NCBI RefSeq assembly: GCF_004328625.1
Contig: NZ_CP032229.1
Location: 1,364,001 to 1,428,000 of the forward strand
Origin: Streptomyces seoulensis
GTDB lineage: Bacteria > Actinomycetota > Actinomycetes > Streptomycetales > Streptomycetaceae
Direction of reading: 5' to 3'
DNA length: 64,000 nt
How positions within the stretch are numbered: the first letter of the stretch is position 1; each line of letters begins with the position of its first letter. The position numbers and the translations under genes are program-made. The notes below the pieces were generated by a model, which saw only the letters and a list, made by a program, of their open reading frames with translations, did not search any database and was not told the DNA's origin. Of the stretch, positions 50,137 to 58,254 are shown piece by piece.

Positions 50137-50931
50137 TCAGACCTTGCGCCCCCACGCCGAGATCATCGGCGCGGTGGCCAGATCCATGCCGCCTGCCGCG
50201 ACGTTGGCGAGGTGGCGGTCGACCTCCTCGTCGGTGGCGAACCCCGCTTCGAGCAGGCGGCCCCGGATCTGACGGACCGTGGCCAGTTCGAGCGCGGTGC
50301 ACGCCGGTGAGGTGAGCGGGAAGTACGCGTCGGCCTCGACCTGCCGCAGCCCCGCCTCGCGGAGCAGCCGTGGCAGCCGGCGCCCGTAGGAGAGGTCGGC
50401 GCCGCGCTCGGCGAGGAGCCGGCGGAAGCCCTGGCGGAGCCGGTTGGCGAGCCGCTCCTCCGGGCCGTGCTCGTCGGGGCAGGTCAGCGGTTGCAGAGCC
50501 GGGTCCGCGTCCTCGATCAGCAGCCGGCCGCCGGGCCGCAGGGCGTCGATCATGGACCGCAACGCCCGCTCCCGGTGCGGGACATGGACGAGCACCAGCC
50601 GTGCGTGCACCAGGTCGAAGCCCCGGCCGGGCGGCTCCTCGCCGCCCACGTCGTGGGTGCGGACCTGCACCGGCGGCCGGGCCACGGTGTCCAGGCGCGA
50701 GGTGTCGATGTCGGTGGCGAGGACGGTGCCGGTGGGACCGACCTTCCGGGCGAGCCAGGAGACGACGGAGGTGCCCCCGGCACCGACTTCCCAGCAGCGC
50801 CAGCCGGGACCGATGCCGAGGCGTTCGAGGTGGCGGAAGGTGGTGGGGTCGAAGAGGGAGGCGAAGGCGTCGAAGCGCTCGCCGGCCTCGGTCTGCCGGT
50901 TGTCCAGGAGGTATCCGTCCGATGGCGTCAT
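50137..50931 (-). CDS. Class I SAM-dependent methyltransferase
   Basis: A 264-residue methyltransferase. It has motif I CWEVGAGGTSVVSWLA for SAM, the acidic loop VLATDIDTSRLD, motif II region FDLVHARLVLVHVPHRERAL and LRPGGRLLIEDADP. The C-terminal half has no known substrate domain. ATG at 50931 begins the homology (MTPSDGYLLDNRQTEAGERFDAFASLFD). Small-molecule or protein substrate unknown. It is convergent with psuK (13 nt between stops) and divergent from corA. Confidence 0.88.
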   Translation of the reverse strand: MTPSDGYLLDNRQTEAGERFDAFASLFDPTTFRHLERLGIGPGWRCWEVGAGGTSVVSWLARKVGPTGTVLATDIDTSRLDTVARPPVQVRTHDVGGEEPPGRGFDLVHARLVLVHVPHRERALRSMIDALRPGGRLLIEDADPALQPLTCPDEHGPEERLANRLRQGFRRLLAERGADLSYGRRLPRLLREAGLRQVEADAYFPLTSPACTALELATVRQIRGRLLEAGFATDEEVDRHLANVAAGGMDLATAPMISAWGRKV

Positions 50932-51121
50932 GTCCGTATCGTCCCAGCCGGTCGCCGGGCCGGGGGCGGCCGACCCTCCGTCCACAGGCGGGAACCAAGC
51001 GGAATCTGCTGTTCCCACAGGCTTTCCCGGCCTTCTCGACGGACTGGCAGACTGATCGCGCAGGGCACGAAAGCAGGGCACGAAAGGTGTCGGGTGCGGA
51101 GATCCAGGCAAGGAGATCCAG

Positions 51122-52249
51122 ATGTCGATGGCGGGGAATCTGCGGAAAGTCACCAAGCTGAGCAGGGTCGGCGGCCTGCGCAAAGTGGCCGGTCTGGCCC
51201 GGCGCCGGCCGCGTGTGGACCTGAGCCACCCGGCCAGGTCGCCCCTGGGTTCCTCGGTCGTGAACTGCGTGATGTATCAGGACGGCATACGCGTGCCGGG
51301 CTCCGCCGATGTGGTGGACGCCGTGAAGACGGTCCGCAACACCGGCGACGGCTTCGTCTGGCTGGGGCTGCACGAGCCGACCGCCGAGGAGTTCACCGAT
51401 GTCGCCGAGCTGTTCGACCTGCACCCGCTGGCGGTGGAGGACGCGGTGGAGGCCCATCAGCGCCCGAAGCTGGAGCGGTACGGCGACACGCTCTTCGCGG
51501 TGCTGAAGACGGTCTGTTACGTGGAGCACGAGAAGCTGACGGCGACGAGCGAGGTGGTGAACACCGGCGAGATCATGGTGTTCGTCGGCGAGGACTTCGT
51601 CATCACCGTGCGGCACGGCCACCATGGCTCACTGGGACCGCTGCGCGAGGAGTTGGAGGCGCGGCCACGTCAGCTCGCCAAGGGCCCGTCGGCGGTGCTG
51701 CACGCCGTGGCGGACCATGTGGTGGACGAGTATCTGAACGTCACGGACGCGGTGCAGGGCGATGTCGAGCAGGTCGAGACGGACGTCTTCTCGGAGGAGG
51801 GCGCGCGCGCCGATCCGGGGCGGATCTACCAGCTCAAGCGTGAACTGCTCGAACTGAAACGGGCCGCGGTGCCGCTGGTGCGCCCGGTGGAGGACCTGGC
51901 CACCCGGCCGATGCGGGTGGTCGACCCGGAGATACAGGCGTACTTCCGCGATGTGATGGACCATCTGATACGCGCCAAGGACCAGATCGCCGCGTTCGAC
52001 GAGCTGCTGAACTCCATCCTCCAGGCGCATCTGGCGCAGGTGACGGTCGCGCAGAACGAGGACATGCGGAAGATCACGGCCTGGGCCGCGATCGTCGCGG
52101 TGCCGACGATGGTCTGCGGTGTGTACGGCATGAACTTCAAGTACATGCCCGAGGCCCGCTGGCACTACGGCTATCCGCTGATCATGGGCATCACCGCGCT
52201 GGCCTGTGTCGCGCTCTGGCGCGGCTTCCGGCGCAACGGCTGGTTCTGA
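51122..52249 (+). CDS. corA: CorA-family Mg2+/Co2+ transporter
   Basis: A 375-residue member of the pentameric CorA channel family. The N-terminal cytoplasmic domain (about 45-310) includes FVWLGLHEPTAEEFTDVAELFDLHPLAVEDA and a long charged helix. Two C-terminal membrane segments carry the selectivity motif YGMNF between them, and the end is RRNGWF, a basic tail. Residues 1-40 are a basic extension. The ATG is preceded by a purine-rich AAGGAG. It may import Mg2+. It is not near other metal genes except the Ter/CAX group 8 kb away. Confidence 0.94.
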   Translation: MSMAGNLRKVTKLSRVGGLRKVAGLARRRPRVDLSHPARSPLGSSVVNCVMYQDGIRVPGSADVVDAVKTVRNTGDGFVWLGLHEPTAEEFTDVAELFDLHPLAVEDAVEAHQRPKLERYGDTLFAVLKTVCYVEHEKLTATSEVVNTGEIMVFVGEDFVITVRHGHHGSLGPLREELEARPRQLAKGPSAVLHAVADHVVDEYLNVTDAVQGDVEQVETDVFSEEGARADPGRIYQLKRELLELKRAAVPLVRPVEDLATRPMRVVDPEIQAYFRDVMDHLIRAKDQIAAFDELLNSILQAHLAQVTVAQNEDMRKITAWAAIVAVPTMVCGVYGMNFKYMPEARWHYGYPLIMGITALACVALWRGFRRNGWF

Positions 52250-52280
52250 CCAGCCGGGCCGCCGGGCCTCGCAGGCGGGG

Positions 52281-52913
52281 TCAGCCGTTCCAGGCGGGGT
52301 GCCGAGGGTCGTCGGCGCGTACCACCACGTCGGCGGTGGCGGCGGGGTCGGTCTCCGTCTCGTAGCGGGCGAAGGCGGGGAGCGTCCAGTGGTCGGTGTC
52401 GGGGGTGCGGCGGCTCAGGGCGCCGGAGGACAGCAGGACGTGGACGGTCAGGTCGAGGGGGAACCAGTGCTGGAGGAGAAGGGGGCCGTGCAGCAGCAGT
52501 ACCCCGCCGGGCGGTAGCCGGACGTAGGAGCTGCGGGTGGCGCGGTCGGTGACCGGGTCCCACAGGTCGGGCAGCACCCGCCCGTCGCCCCCGGCGTCCA
52601 GGGGGCCGAGAACCTCGCGCCAGAGTGCCCCGGTGTCGAACCAGCCGCTGTAGTACGACTCCTCGTCACGCCGTCCGTGCTCCAGGCGGAGGGAGGCGGG
52701 GCGCAGGAAGCCCTCGGTGCCGACGACCAGGGAGGGCCGGCCGCGTACCCGGAGGGCTTCGGCGATCCGGGTGGCGAGGTCACCCGGTCCGGCGGCGGGC
52801 GCTCCGTCGAGGCCCACGCGCGGCCAGGGGCTGCCGCCGGCGGGCTCCAGCGCCAGAATCCGGTCGGCGAGCCGGTCGGCCAGCCGCTCCCAGGTGATCG
52901 CTTCGAGTCGCAC
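52281..52913 (-). CDS. Uridine-kinase-like P-loop protein with degenerate Walker A
   Basis: A 210-residue protein similar to Streptomyces proteins annotated as uridine kinase. It begins VRLEAITWERLADRLADRIL, then VGLDGAPAAGPGD at the P-loop position, VVGTEGFLRPASLRLEHGR, DEESYYSGWFDTGALWREVLGPL, and VLLLHGPLLLQHW. The usual P-loop GxxGxGK(S/T) is GAPAAGPGD here: the lysine is lost, so catalytic activity is questionable. It may be a nucleotide-binding relic or a true family variant. GTG at 52913 was chosen from the alignment start. Convergent with corA. Confidence 0.8.
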   Translation of the reverse strand: MRLEAITWERLADRLADRILALEPAGGSPWPRVGLDGAPAAGPGDLATRIAEALRVRGRPSLVVGTEGFLRPASLRLEHGRRDEESYYSGWFDTGALWREVLGPLDAGGDGRVLPDLWDPVTDRATRSSYVRLPPGGVLLLHGPLLLQHWFPLDLTVHVLLSSGALSRRTPDTDHWTLPAFARYETETDPAATADVVVRADDPRHPAWNG

Positions 52914-52977
52914 ACGCCCATGATGCCGGGAAGCCGGAGGAGGGCGGAGAGGAGGGAGAGGAAGAAAAGGAGGAGCG

Positions 52978-52997
52978 GCCCTCCCGCGCGGGAGGGC
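52978..52997. repeat. 20-bp perfect palindrome in a divergent promoter region
   Basis: GCCCTCCCGCGCGGGAGGGC lies between the uridine-kinase-like gene and the DUF2293 gene, 27 nt upstream of the latter's start. It is preceded by about 50 nt of nearly pure purine on the plus strand. It could be an operator, a 5' hairpin or a terminator. Confidence 0.6.
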
Positions 52998-53024
52998 GGG
53001 CCGGTGGCGGGGAAGGAACCGCGT

Positions 53025-53786
53025 ATGGCACGTCCCGCAGGTGCACGCCGTCCCATGGAGCCCCGCTCCCCCGAACCGCCCGGTGCCGGGGGCGGCCCGG
53101 TCGTGGTGCAGCCGCAGCGGCGGAAGCACTGCGCGGCCTGCCGGCAGGGTCCGCTGGCGCTGCTGGTGCTGGAGGACGGGGTGCCGCGCTGCCTCGACTG
53201 CGCGGATCTGGGGCACCTGGTGTTCCTGGCGCGCGGGGACGCCGCGCTGACCCGCAGGGCCCGGGAGGAGAGCGCGCTGTCGGCGGTGGTGGTGCGGTTC
53301 GCGCGGCGGCGCGGCCGGTACGAGCGCCAGGGCCTGCTGGTGGAGGAGGCCGCGCTGGCGCGGGCGGAGGAGCGGTGCCTGGCGGATGCGGAGGTCCGGG
53401 AGCGGCGCCGGGTGCGGGACGCGCGGCGGCGGGTGGCGGAGGACGAGCGCTTCGTCGCCGAGCTCGCGGCGGAGATCGGGCGGCTGTTCCCCGGCTGTCC
53501 GGCCGGCCGGGCGCGGGCGGTCGCCGGGCACGCGGCCCTGCGGGGCAGCGGGCGGGTCGGGCGCAGTGCGGCCGGGCGAGCGCTGTCGGAGGCGGCGGTG
53601 ACCTCGGCGGTGGTGGCCTCGGTACGGCATCTGGACACGCCGTACGACGGGCTGCTGATGAGCGGGGTGCCCCGGCGTGAGGCACGCGAGCGGATCGCCG
53701 GTGCCGTGGAGGGAGTGCTGCGGGAGTGGCGGGAGCCGGCCGCGCGGGAGGTGGTGGAACCGGGACGGGAGCAGGGAGTGGGGTGA
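53025..53786 (+). CDS. DUF2293-domain protein
   Basis: A 253-residue protein of unknown function. Residues about 35-65 hold a four-cysteine zinc-like pattern (CAACRQG then CLDC), residues about 90-160 are a highly charged helical segment (EERCLADAEVRERRRVRDARRR), and residues about 165-235 are the DUF2293 domain with VRHLDTPYDGLLMSGVPRREARERI. The domain has been seen alone and next to nucleases elsewhere; no catalytic residues can be named. The frame is open upstream, but ATG at 53025 has GGAAGGA before it. A palindrome precedes it. Confidence 0.85.
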   Translation: MARPAGARRPMEPRSPEPPGAGGGPVVVQPQRRKHCAACRQGPLALLVLEDGVPRCLDCADLGHLVFLARGDAALTRRAREESALSAVVVRFARRRGRYERQGLLVEEAALARAEERCLADAEVRERRRVRDARRRVAEDERFVAELAAEIGRLFPGCPAGRARAVAGHAALRGSGRVGRSAAGRALSEAAVTSAVVASVRHLDTPYDGLLMSGVPRREARERIAGAVEGVLREWREPAAREVVEPGREQGVG

Positions 53787-54026
53787 CAGGAGTGGAGCGA
53801 GGGAGCAGCGGTTCGCGGGCGCGTGCCGACGGTGTGTGGAGTGCGGAAAGGTGGCGTCCGCCGCCCTGCGCGGGGGTGGGTGGCGACGTATCGTGGCCAG
53901 AAGAGCACCGGGACGGGGTCGCGTCCGGCCCGGGTGGCCGCCGACTGACCCCCGCCCGATGCCGCACGGCCCGTGGTACCCCCAGTGCCCTCCGTACCCC
54001 GGTACACGTCCGCGAGGAAGACGCCC

Positions 54027-55514
54027 ATGGCCGATCCCAAGGGGTTCATGAGCACACCGCGCCAGGAGTGGCCGCGGCGACCCGTGGTGGAGCGGGTCCG
54101 GGACTGGGACGAGGTCTATGTGCCGGGGGCGTTGCTGCCGATCGTCAGCGCGCAGGCGAACCGGTGCATGGACTGCGGGGTCCCCTTCTGCCACGACGCC
54201 TGTCCGCTGGGGAATTTGATCCCCGAGTGGAACGAGCTGGTGGCCCGGTCGGACTGGCGGGCGGCGAGCGAGCGGCTGCACGCGACGAACAACTTCCCCG
54301 AGTTCACCGGCAGATTGTGCCCGGCGCCCTGCGAGGCGGGGTGTGTGCTGGCCATCAACCAGCCCGCCGTCACGATCAAGAACGTGGAGTGGGCGATCGC
54401 CGAGCGGGCCTGGGAGGAAGGGTTCGTGCCGCCCCGGCCGCCGGACCGGCTCTCCGGGAAGACGGTCGCGGTGATCGGGTCCGGGCCGACCGGGCTGGCC
54501 GCCGCGCAGCAGCTCACGCGGGCGGGGCACACCGTGGCGGTGTACGAGAAGGACGACCGGATCGGGGGGCTGCTGCGGTACGGCATCCCCGAGTTCAAGA
54601 TGGAGAAGCGCTTCCTGGACCGGCGCCTGGAGCAGATGCGGGCGGAGGGGACGCGGTTCCGTACCTCGACGGCAGTCGGGCGGGACGTCCCGGCGCCGGA
54701 GCTGCGGTCGCGGTACGACGCGGTGGTGGTCGCCACCGGAGCCACGGCCTGGCGGGAACTGCCGGTGCCGGGGCGGGAGTTGGCCGGGGTGCATCAGGCC
54801 ATGGAGTATCTGCCGCCGGCCAACCGGGTGTGCGCCGGCGACCTGGAGGCCAACCCTCTGTCGGCGGCCGGGCGGCATGTGGTGATCGTGGGCGGCGGGG
54901 ACACCGGGGCCGACTGTCTGGGGACGGCGGTGCGCGAGGGGGCGGCGTCCGTGACCCAGTTGGACATCTACGCCCGGCCGGGCGGGGAGCGGGACGCGGA
55001 GGCGGAGCCGTGGCCGACGTACCCGAAGCTCTACCGTCTCTCCGGCGCGCACGAGGAGGCGGGTGAGCTGCGGACCGCTCCGGCGGCGGACGCGGACGCC
55101 CGGCTGTTCGCGGCGTCCACGCTCCGGTTCACCGGGGACGGCCGGGGCCGGGTGAAGGAGCTGCACGTGGTGGAGGTGGACGAGGGCAGGCAGCCGGTGC
55201 CGGGCACCGAGCGGGTGCTGCCCGCCGATCTGGTGCTGCTGGCGCTCGGGTTCTCCGGCCCGGACCGCGCGGACGGGCTCATCGGGCAGCTGGGACTGGA
55301 GACGGAGCCGCGCGGCACGCTCGCGCGGGACGGGGAGTTCGGCACGAACGTGCCGGGCGTGTTCGCCGCCGGGGACGCGGCGCGCGGTCAGTCGCTCGTG
55401 GTGTGGGCGATCGCGGAGGGCCGGGCGGTGGCGGCGGCCGTGGACCGGTATCTGATGGGCGAGTCGTGGCTGGAGGCGCCGATCTCGCCGCACGACCGGC
55501 CGATGGCGGTGTAG
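54027..55514 (+). CDS. gltD: Glutamate synthase small subunit-like protein (GltD), orphan
   Basis: Flavoprotein that passes electrons from NADPH to a partner; in glutamate synthase the partner is GltB. The 495-residue protein has the N-terminal Fe-S region (CMDCGVPFCHDACPLGN and CPAPCEAGC), the FAD-binding VAVIGSGPTGLAAAQQL, and the NADPH-binding VVIVGGGDTGADCLGTA, ending in VFAAGDAARGQSLVVWAIAEGR. GAGGAAG lies 6 nt before the ATG. No gltB lies next to it, unlike the usual gltBD operon. It could serve a distant GltB or another electron acceptor. The end is GC-rich and followed by G-runs. Confidence 0.92.
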   Translation: MADPKGFMSTPRQEWPRRPVVERVRDWDEVYVPGALLPIVSAQANRCMDCGVPFCHDACPLGNLIPEWNELVARSDWRAASERLHATNNFPEFTGRLCPAPCEAGCVLAINQPAVTIKNVEWAIAERAWEEGFVPPRPPDRLSGKTVAVIGSGPTGLAAAQQLTRAGHTVAVYEKDDRIGGLLRYGIPEFKMEKRFLDRRLEQMRAEGTRFRTSTAVGRDVPAPELRSRYDAVVVATGATAWRELPVPGRELAGVHQAMEYLPPANRVCAGDLEANPLSAAGRHVVIVGGGDTGADCLGTAVREGAASVTQLDIYARPGGERDAEAEPWPTYPKLYRLSGAHEEAGELRTAPAADADARLFAASTLRFTGDGRGRVKELHVVEVDEGRQPVPGTERVLPADLVLLALGFSGPDRADGLIGQLGLETEPRGTLARDGEFGTNVPGVFAAGDAARGQSLVVWAIAEGRAVAAAVDRYLMGESWLEAPISPHDRPMAV

Positions 55515-55541
55515 CCATCGGCCGGACCGGACCGGACCGGA

Positions 55542-55577
55542 GGGGAAGGGGAGGGGGGGTGGGGCGGGGGCGGGGGG
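55542..55577 (+). repeat. Six consecutive G-runs, potential G-quadruplex
   Basis: Runs of 4, 4, 7, 4, 5 and 6 guanines separated by one or two bases lie between the convergent gltD and DUF397 genes. ACCGG units repeat just before (55521-55541). Mono-G runs of this density do not occur elsewhere in the window. Confidence 0.6.
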
Positions 55578-55630
55578 CCAGGAGTGGCGGGCAGAGTCAG
55601 AAACGCAGAGTCAAAAACAACGGCAGCCGT

Positions 55631-55885
55631 TCAGGAGAGCAGGAAGTCCGCCTCTCCCGCCTTGGCGCCCTCGATGAAGGCGGTCATCTCGGCGGTGGTG
55701 TATATCAGCGCGGGGCCGTCGGGGTCGGTGGACTGGCGTACGGCGATGCGGCCGTCGGCCAGCTTCATGGCCTCCAGGCAGTTGCCGCCGTTGCCGCCGC
55801 TCCAGGGCTTGTGCCAGCCCACGGCGCCCAGTTCCCGCGCGGGCATGCCGTTGTAGACGCGGTGGCGCGGATTGATGCGATCCAT
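55631..55885 (-). CDS. DUF397 small protein
   Basis: An 84-residue DUF397 protein. It has the family pattern of a Trp-Ser-Gly segment (WSGGNGGNCLEAM), then IAVRQSTDPDGPALIYT, then TAEMTAFIEGAKAGEADFLL. Such proteins pair with XRE/DUF5753 regulators in large numbers in Streptomyces; the WhiJ system shows that the pairs affect development. Its ATG follows the regulator stop with no gap, so translation is coupled. Confidence 0.92.
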   Translation of the reverse strand: MDRINPRHRVYNGMPARELGAVGWHKPWSGGNGGNCLEAMKLADGRIAVRQSTDPDGPALIYTTAEMTAFIEGAKAGEADFLLS

Positions 55886-56746
55886 TCACAGCTCCTTGCG
55901 GAGATCCCGCAGGATCTCCTTCGTGCGTTGTGCCGTGGCGGCCTGCGCCGCCATGCGGTCCATGACCTCCAGGTGAGTGGCCACCTCGGAGCGCGCGTCG
56001 AGGTAGACCGCGCCGGTCAGGTACTCGCTGTAGACCATGTCCGGCAGTTCGGGCATGGCGAACCGGAACAGTACGAAGGGGCCGTACGTGCCCGGATGCG
56101 GCCCGTTGGCGAACGGGGCCACCTGGAGGGTGACGCCGGGCAGCGTCGTGGCCTCCAGGAGTTTGTCGAGCTGGGCGCGCATCACCTCGGGGCCGCCGAC
56201 CGGGCGGCGCAGGGCGGTCTCGTCCATCACGGCCCAGAAGCGGGGCGCGTCGGGGCGGGTGAGGAGTTCCTGACGGCGCATCCGGAGGTCGACGTGGCGC
56301 TCGATGTCGTCGGGGCTGGTCTGCCCGATGGCGCCGGAGCGGAGCACCCCGCGCGCGTAGTCCTCGGTCTGGAGCAGGCCGGGGACGAAGTGCGGCTCGT
56401 AGGAGCGGATGAGCGCGGCGGCGCCCTCCAGGCTGACGTACATGGAGAACCAGCCGGGCAGGATGTCGTGGAACCGCTGCCACCAGCCGGGCCGGTTGGC
56501 CTCCTCGGCGAGCTGTACGAAGAGTTCGGCCTCGTCGTCCGGAACGCCGTAGGACTTCAGAAGGAGTTGGAGGTAGGGGATCTTGAGGGAGACCTCGGCC
56601 ATCTCCATGCGGCGCACGGTGGCGGGGGCGACGCGGAGGACGCGGGCGGCCTCCTCGCGCTTGAGCCCGGCGCGTTCCCGCAGGTCCAGCAGGCGGCGGC
56701 CGAGGACCACCTGACCCACGGTAGGCGCGGACCGCGGTTCGCTCAC
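55886..56746 (-). CDS. WhiJ/Scr1-like XRE regulator (HTH + DUF5753)
   Basis: A 286-residue transcription factor. Residues about 15-75 are an XRE helix-turn-helix (LGRRLLDLRERAGLKREEAARVLRVAPATVRRMEMAEVS). Residues 100-275 are a DUF5753 domain (LIRSYEPHFVPGLLQTEDYARGVLRSG, RRQELLTRPDAPRFWAVMDETALRRPVGG, MVYSEYLTGAVYLD). The GTG start has GGAGG 7 nt upstream. It is divergent from an ATPase gene, across tandem inverted repeats, and coupled to a DUF397 gene. It probably binds the divergent region and represses its own module until a signal, relayed by the DUF397 partner, arrives. Confidence 0.92.
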   Translation of the reverse strand: MSEPRSAPTVGQVVLGRRLLDLRERAGLKREEAARVLRVAPATVRRMEMAEVSLKIPYLQLLLKSYGVPDDEAELFVQLAEEANRPGWWQRFHDILPGWFSMYVSLEGAAALIRSYEPHFVPGLLQTEDYARGVLRSGAIGQTSPDDIERHVDLRMRRQELLTRPDAPRFWAVMDETALRRPVGGPEVMRAQLDKLLEATTLPGVTLQVAPFANGPHPGTYGPFVLFRFAMPELPDMVYSEYLTGAVYLDARSEVATHLEVMDRMAAQAATAQRTKEILRDLRKEL

Positions 56747-56934
56747 GTTGCCACCTCCGACGGAAGGGATACCGGTTGACTGGGCGGGGACACCCGGTGA
56801 AGGAACCCCGACAGCCCTGCGGCGCCGTTCGAAGACCCATTCGACGATCCGGGCGGATCGACGAGGGTCCCAATTGGCGCCGCGCGAGGTGCTGTTGCGA
56901 GCAGTGTGCCACGGCCGTTCACCGCGTCATACCG

Positions 56935-56970
56935 CACTCTGCATTTTTCAGAGTGACACTTGCCAAGTGT
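56935..56970. promoter_or_regulatory. Two adjoining inverted repeats in the WhiJ-like module promoter
   Basis: CACTCTG (56935-56941) and CAGAGTG (56949-56955) form a perfect 7-bp pair with a 7-nt CATTTTT spacer. Immediately next, ACACTT (56956-56961), GCC, AAGTGT (56965-56970) forms a perfect 6-bp pair. They lie between the divergent regulator and ATPase genes, and are likely binding sites for the XRE regulator. Confidence 0.65.
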
Positions 56971-56995
56971 GCACGGCGGGGAGATAGTGGCAAGC

Positions 56996-57691
56996 GTGAT
57001 TCCGTCCGCGCCCTTAGGAACAGATCCCGCCGCAGACCGTTCCCGTCCCGGCGTCGCACCGGCATCGGCGACGGCTCGGGCCGGCCGCCGGTTCCGCTTC
57101 GAGCTGGCCGCGCACCCGGGCTCCCCGGCTCGGGCCAGACGCCTGGCGCGGACCCGGCTGGCCGACTGGTCGGTGTGCGCGGACACCTGTGAGAGCGCGG
57201 TCCTGGTCGTGTCCGAGCTGGTCACCAACGCCGTCGTGCACACCGCGAGCAGTCGTGTGGTGTGCGAACTGGCCGACCACGACGGCCTGGTGCGCATAGC
57301 CGTACGGGACGAGGGCTGCGCGCCCGGCGAGCCCCACCCGGCACAGCAGCGGCCCGACGAGGAGCACGGGAGGGGGTTGCTTCTCGTCGCCGCGCTGTGC
57401 CGGGCCTGGGGTGCCCAGGAGCACGGGCCGGGCCTGCTGGTCTGGGCCGAGCTGGACCGGGGCCCCGCCACGGACGGCCGGCCGGGGACCCCGGCGAGCA
57501 CCGGAGCCCGCACCGGTACCGGCACCCGTGCCGTCGAACCCCGTCACGACCTCGGCTGGGGCACCCGCGGCAAGCCCGACCCCGCCCGCGCCCCGGGCGA
57601 GGACGTACGCTCCGCCCCCGCCCGCCACATCCGGGTGCCGGAGCAGTACGCCCACGCCGCCGAACGGGCCGAAGCCTGGAGCCGGTCCTGA
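56996..57691 (+). CDS. Anti-sigma-factor-like ATP-binding protein (HATPase_c), TTA-containing
   Basis: A protein of about 231 residues with a GHKL-type ATP-binding domain at residues about 25-150: ADTCESAVLVVSELVTNAVVHT (N box), IAVRDEGCAP (D-box), and HGRGLLLVAALCRAWG (G box). The C-terminal part (150-231) is Pro/Arg-rich and probably disordered. Proteins of this type are common third partners of WhiJ-like regulator/DUF397 pairs. The start codon is uncertain (GTG 56996, or GTG 56987; GGGGAG at 56978-56983 favours the former). Codon 7 from that start is TTA (57014-57016), so synthesis should depend on the bldA tRNA, linking it to development. Confidence 0.88.
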   Translation: MIPSAPLGTDPAADRSRPGVAPASATARAGRRFRFELAAHPGSPARARRLARTRLADWSVCADTCESAVLVVSELVTNAVVHTASSRVVCELADHDGLVRIAVRDEGCAPGEPHPAQQRPDEEHGRGLLLVAALCRAWGAQEHGPGLLVWAELDRGPATDGRPGTPASTGARTGTGTRAVEPRHDLGWGTRGKPDPARAPGEDVRSAPARHIRVPEQYAHAAERAEAWSRS

Positions 57692-57792
57692 CCGGCACCG
57701 CCGGGCAGCCGCTCGGCCTGAACACCCTGGTCCGGCTCGGACGCGGCCGCCCCGCTCCGGACCGGGTCCCGGGACCGCCCGTACCCGAGGGC

Positions 57793-58110
57793 ATGACCGC
57801 CCCGCTCGGCTGCGACGCCGTCGCCATGCCCGACCGCCTGGCCGCCCTGATCGTCCCCCGTCTCCCCCGGGTGGGCTGTGTGTACGCCGAGGGCGGCCGC
57901 TGGTGGTGGCTCGTCCCGGCGGACTCCGACTACGCGCTCCCCTGGCCCGCCCCCGCCCAGTACGCCCCCGGCGCCCCCGTCCCCCGCACCGCCCATCTGC
58001 TGCGCCGCCCGGCCGGCACGATCCCCTACACCCCGCCGATCCCGCTCTACCTGGCCCTGTGCCGGGTCACCGGCACCACCCCGGACTGGTCCCGCCCCAT
58101 ATCGGCCTGA
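57793..58110 (+). CDS. Small Streptomyces protein of unknown function
   Basis: A protein of about 105 residues. It has a Trp-rich core (YAEGGRWWWLVPADSDYALPWP) and the C-terminal IPYTPPIPLYLALCRVTGTTPDW. I do not recognise a named domain. The reading frame runs further upstream, but no ATG/GTG/TTG is visible between the preceding gene's stop (57691) and this ATG; the true start may be earlier inside the upstream gene. Position right after the WhiJ-module ATPase suggests cotranscription. Codon use is like the neighbours. Confidence 0.6.
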   Translation: MTAPLGCDAVAMPDRLAALIVPRLPRVGCVYAEGGRWWWLVPADSDYALPWPAPAQYAPGAPVPRTAHLLRRPAGTIPYTPPIPLYLALCRVTGTTPDWSRPISA

Positions 58111-58254
58111 CGGCACGCACACGGCACCCGCTCCGGCCGCCCGCCGTCCCTCCCCGCGCACCTCCGTACGCCCCCGTTGCCCCCGCTCGCGCTCTGCCCG
58201 TGCCGGGCGCCCGCGGGGATAGTGGCCGTTCGGTCACGGCGAGGGGGAGGTCCG

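Noticed and set aside
50985..51020. ECF-sigma-like GGGAAC with a downstream GTTCCC before corA
   Set aside because: The spacing and the -10 do not clearly match the SigE or SigR consensus, and the pair can be explained as a chance inverted repeat.
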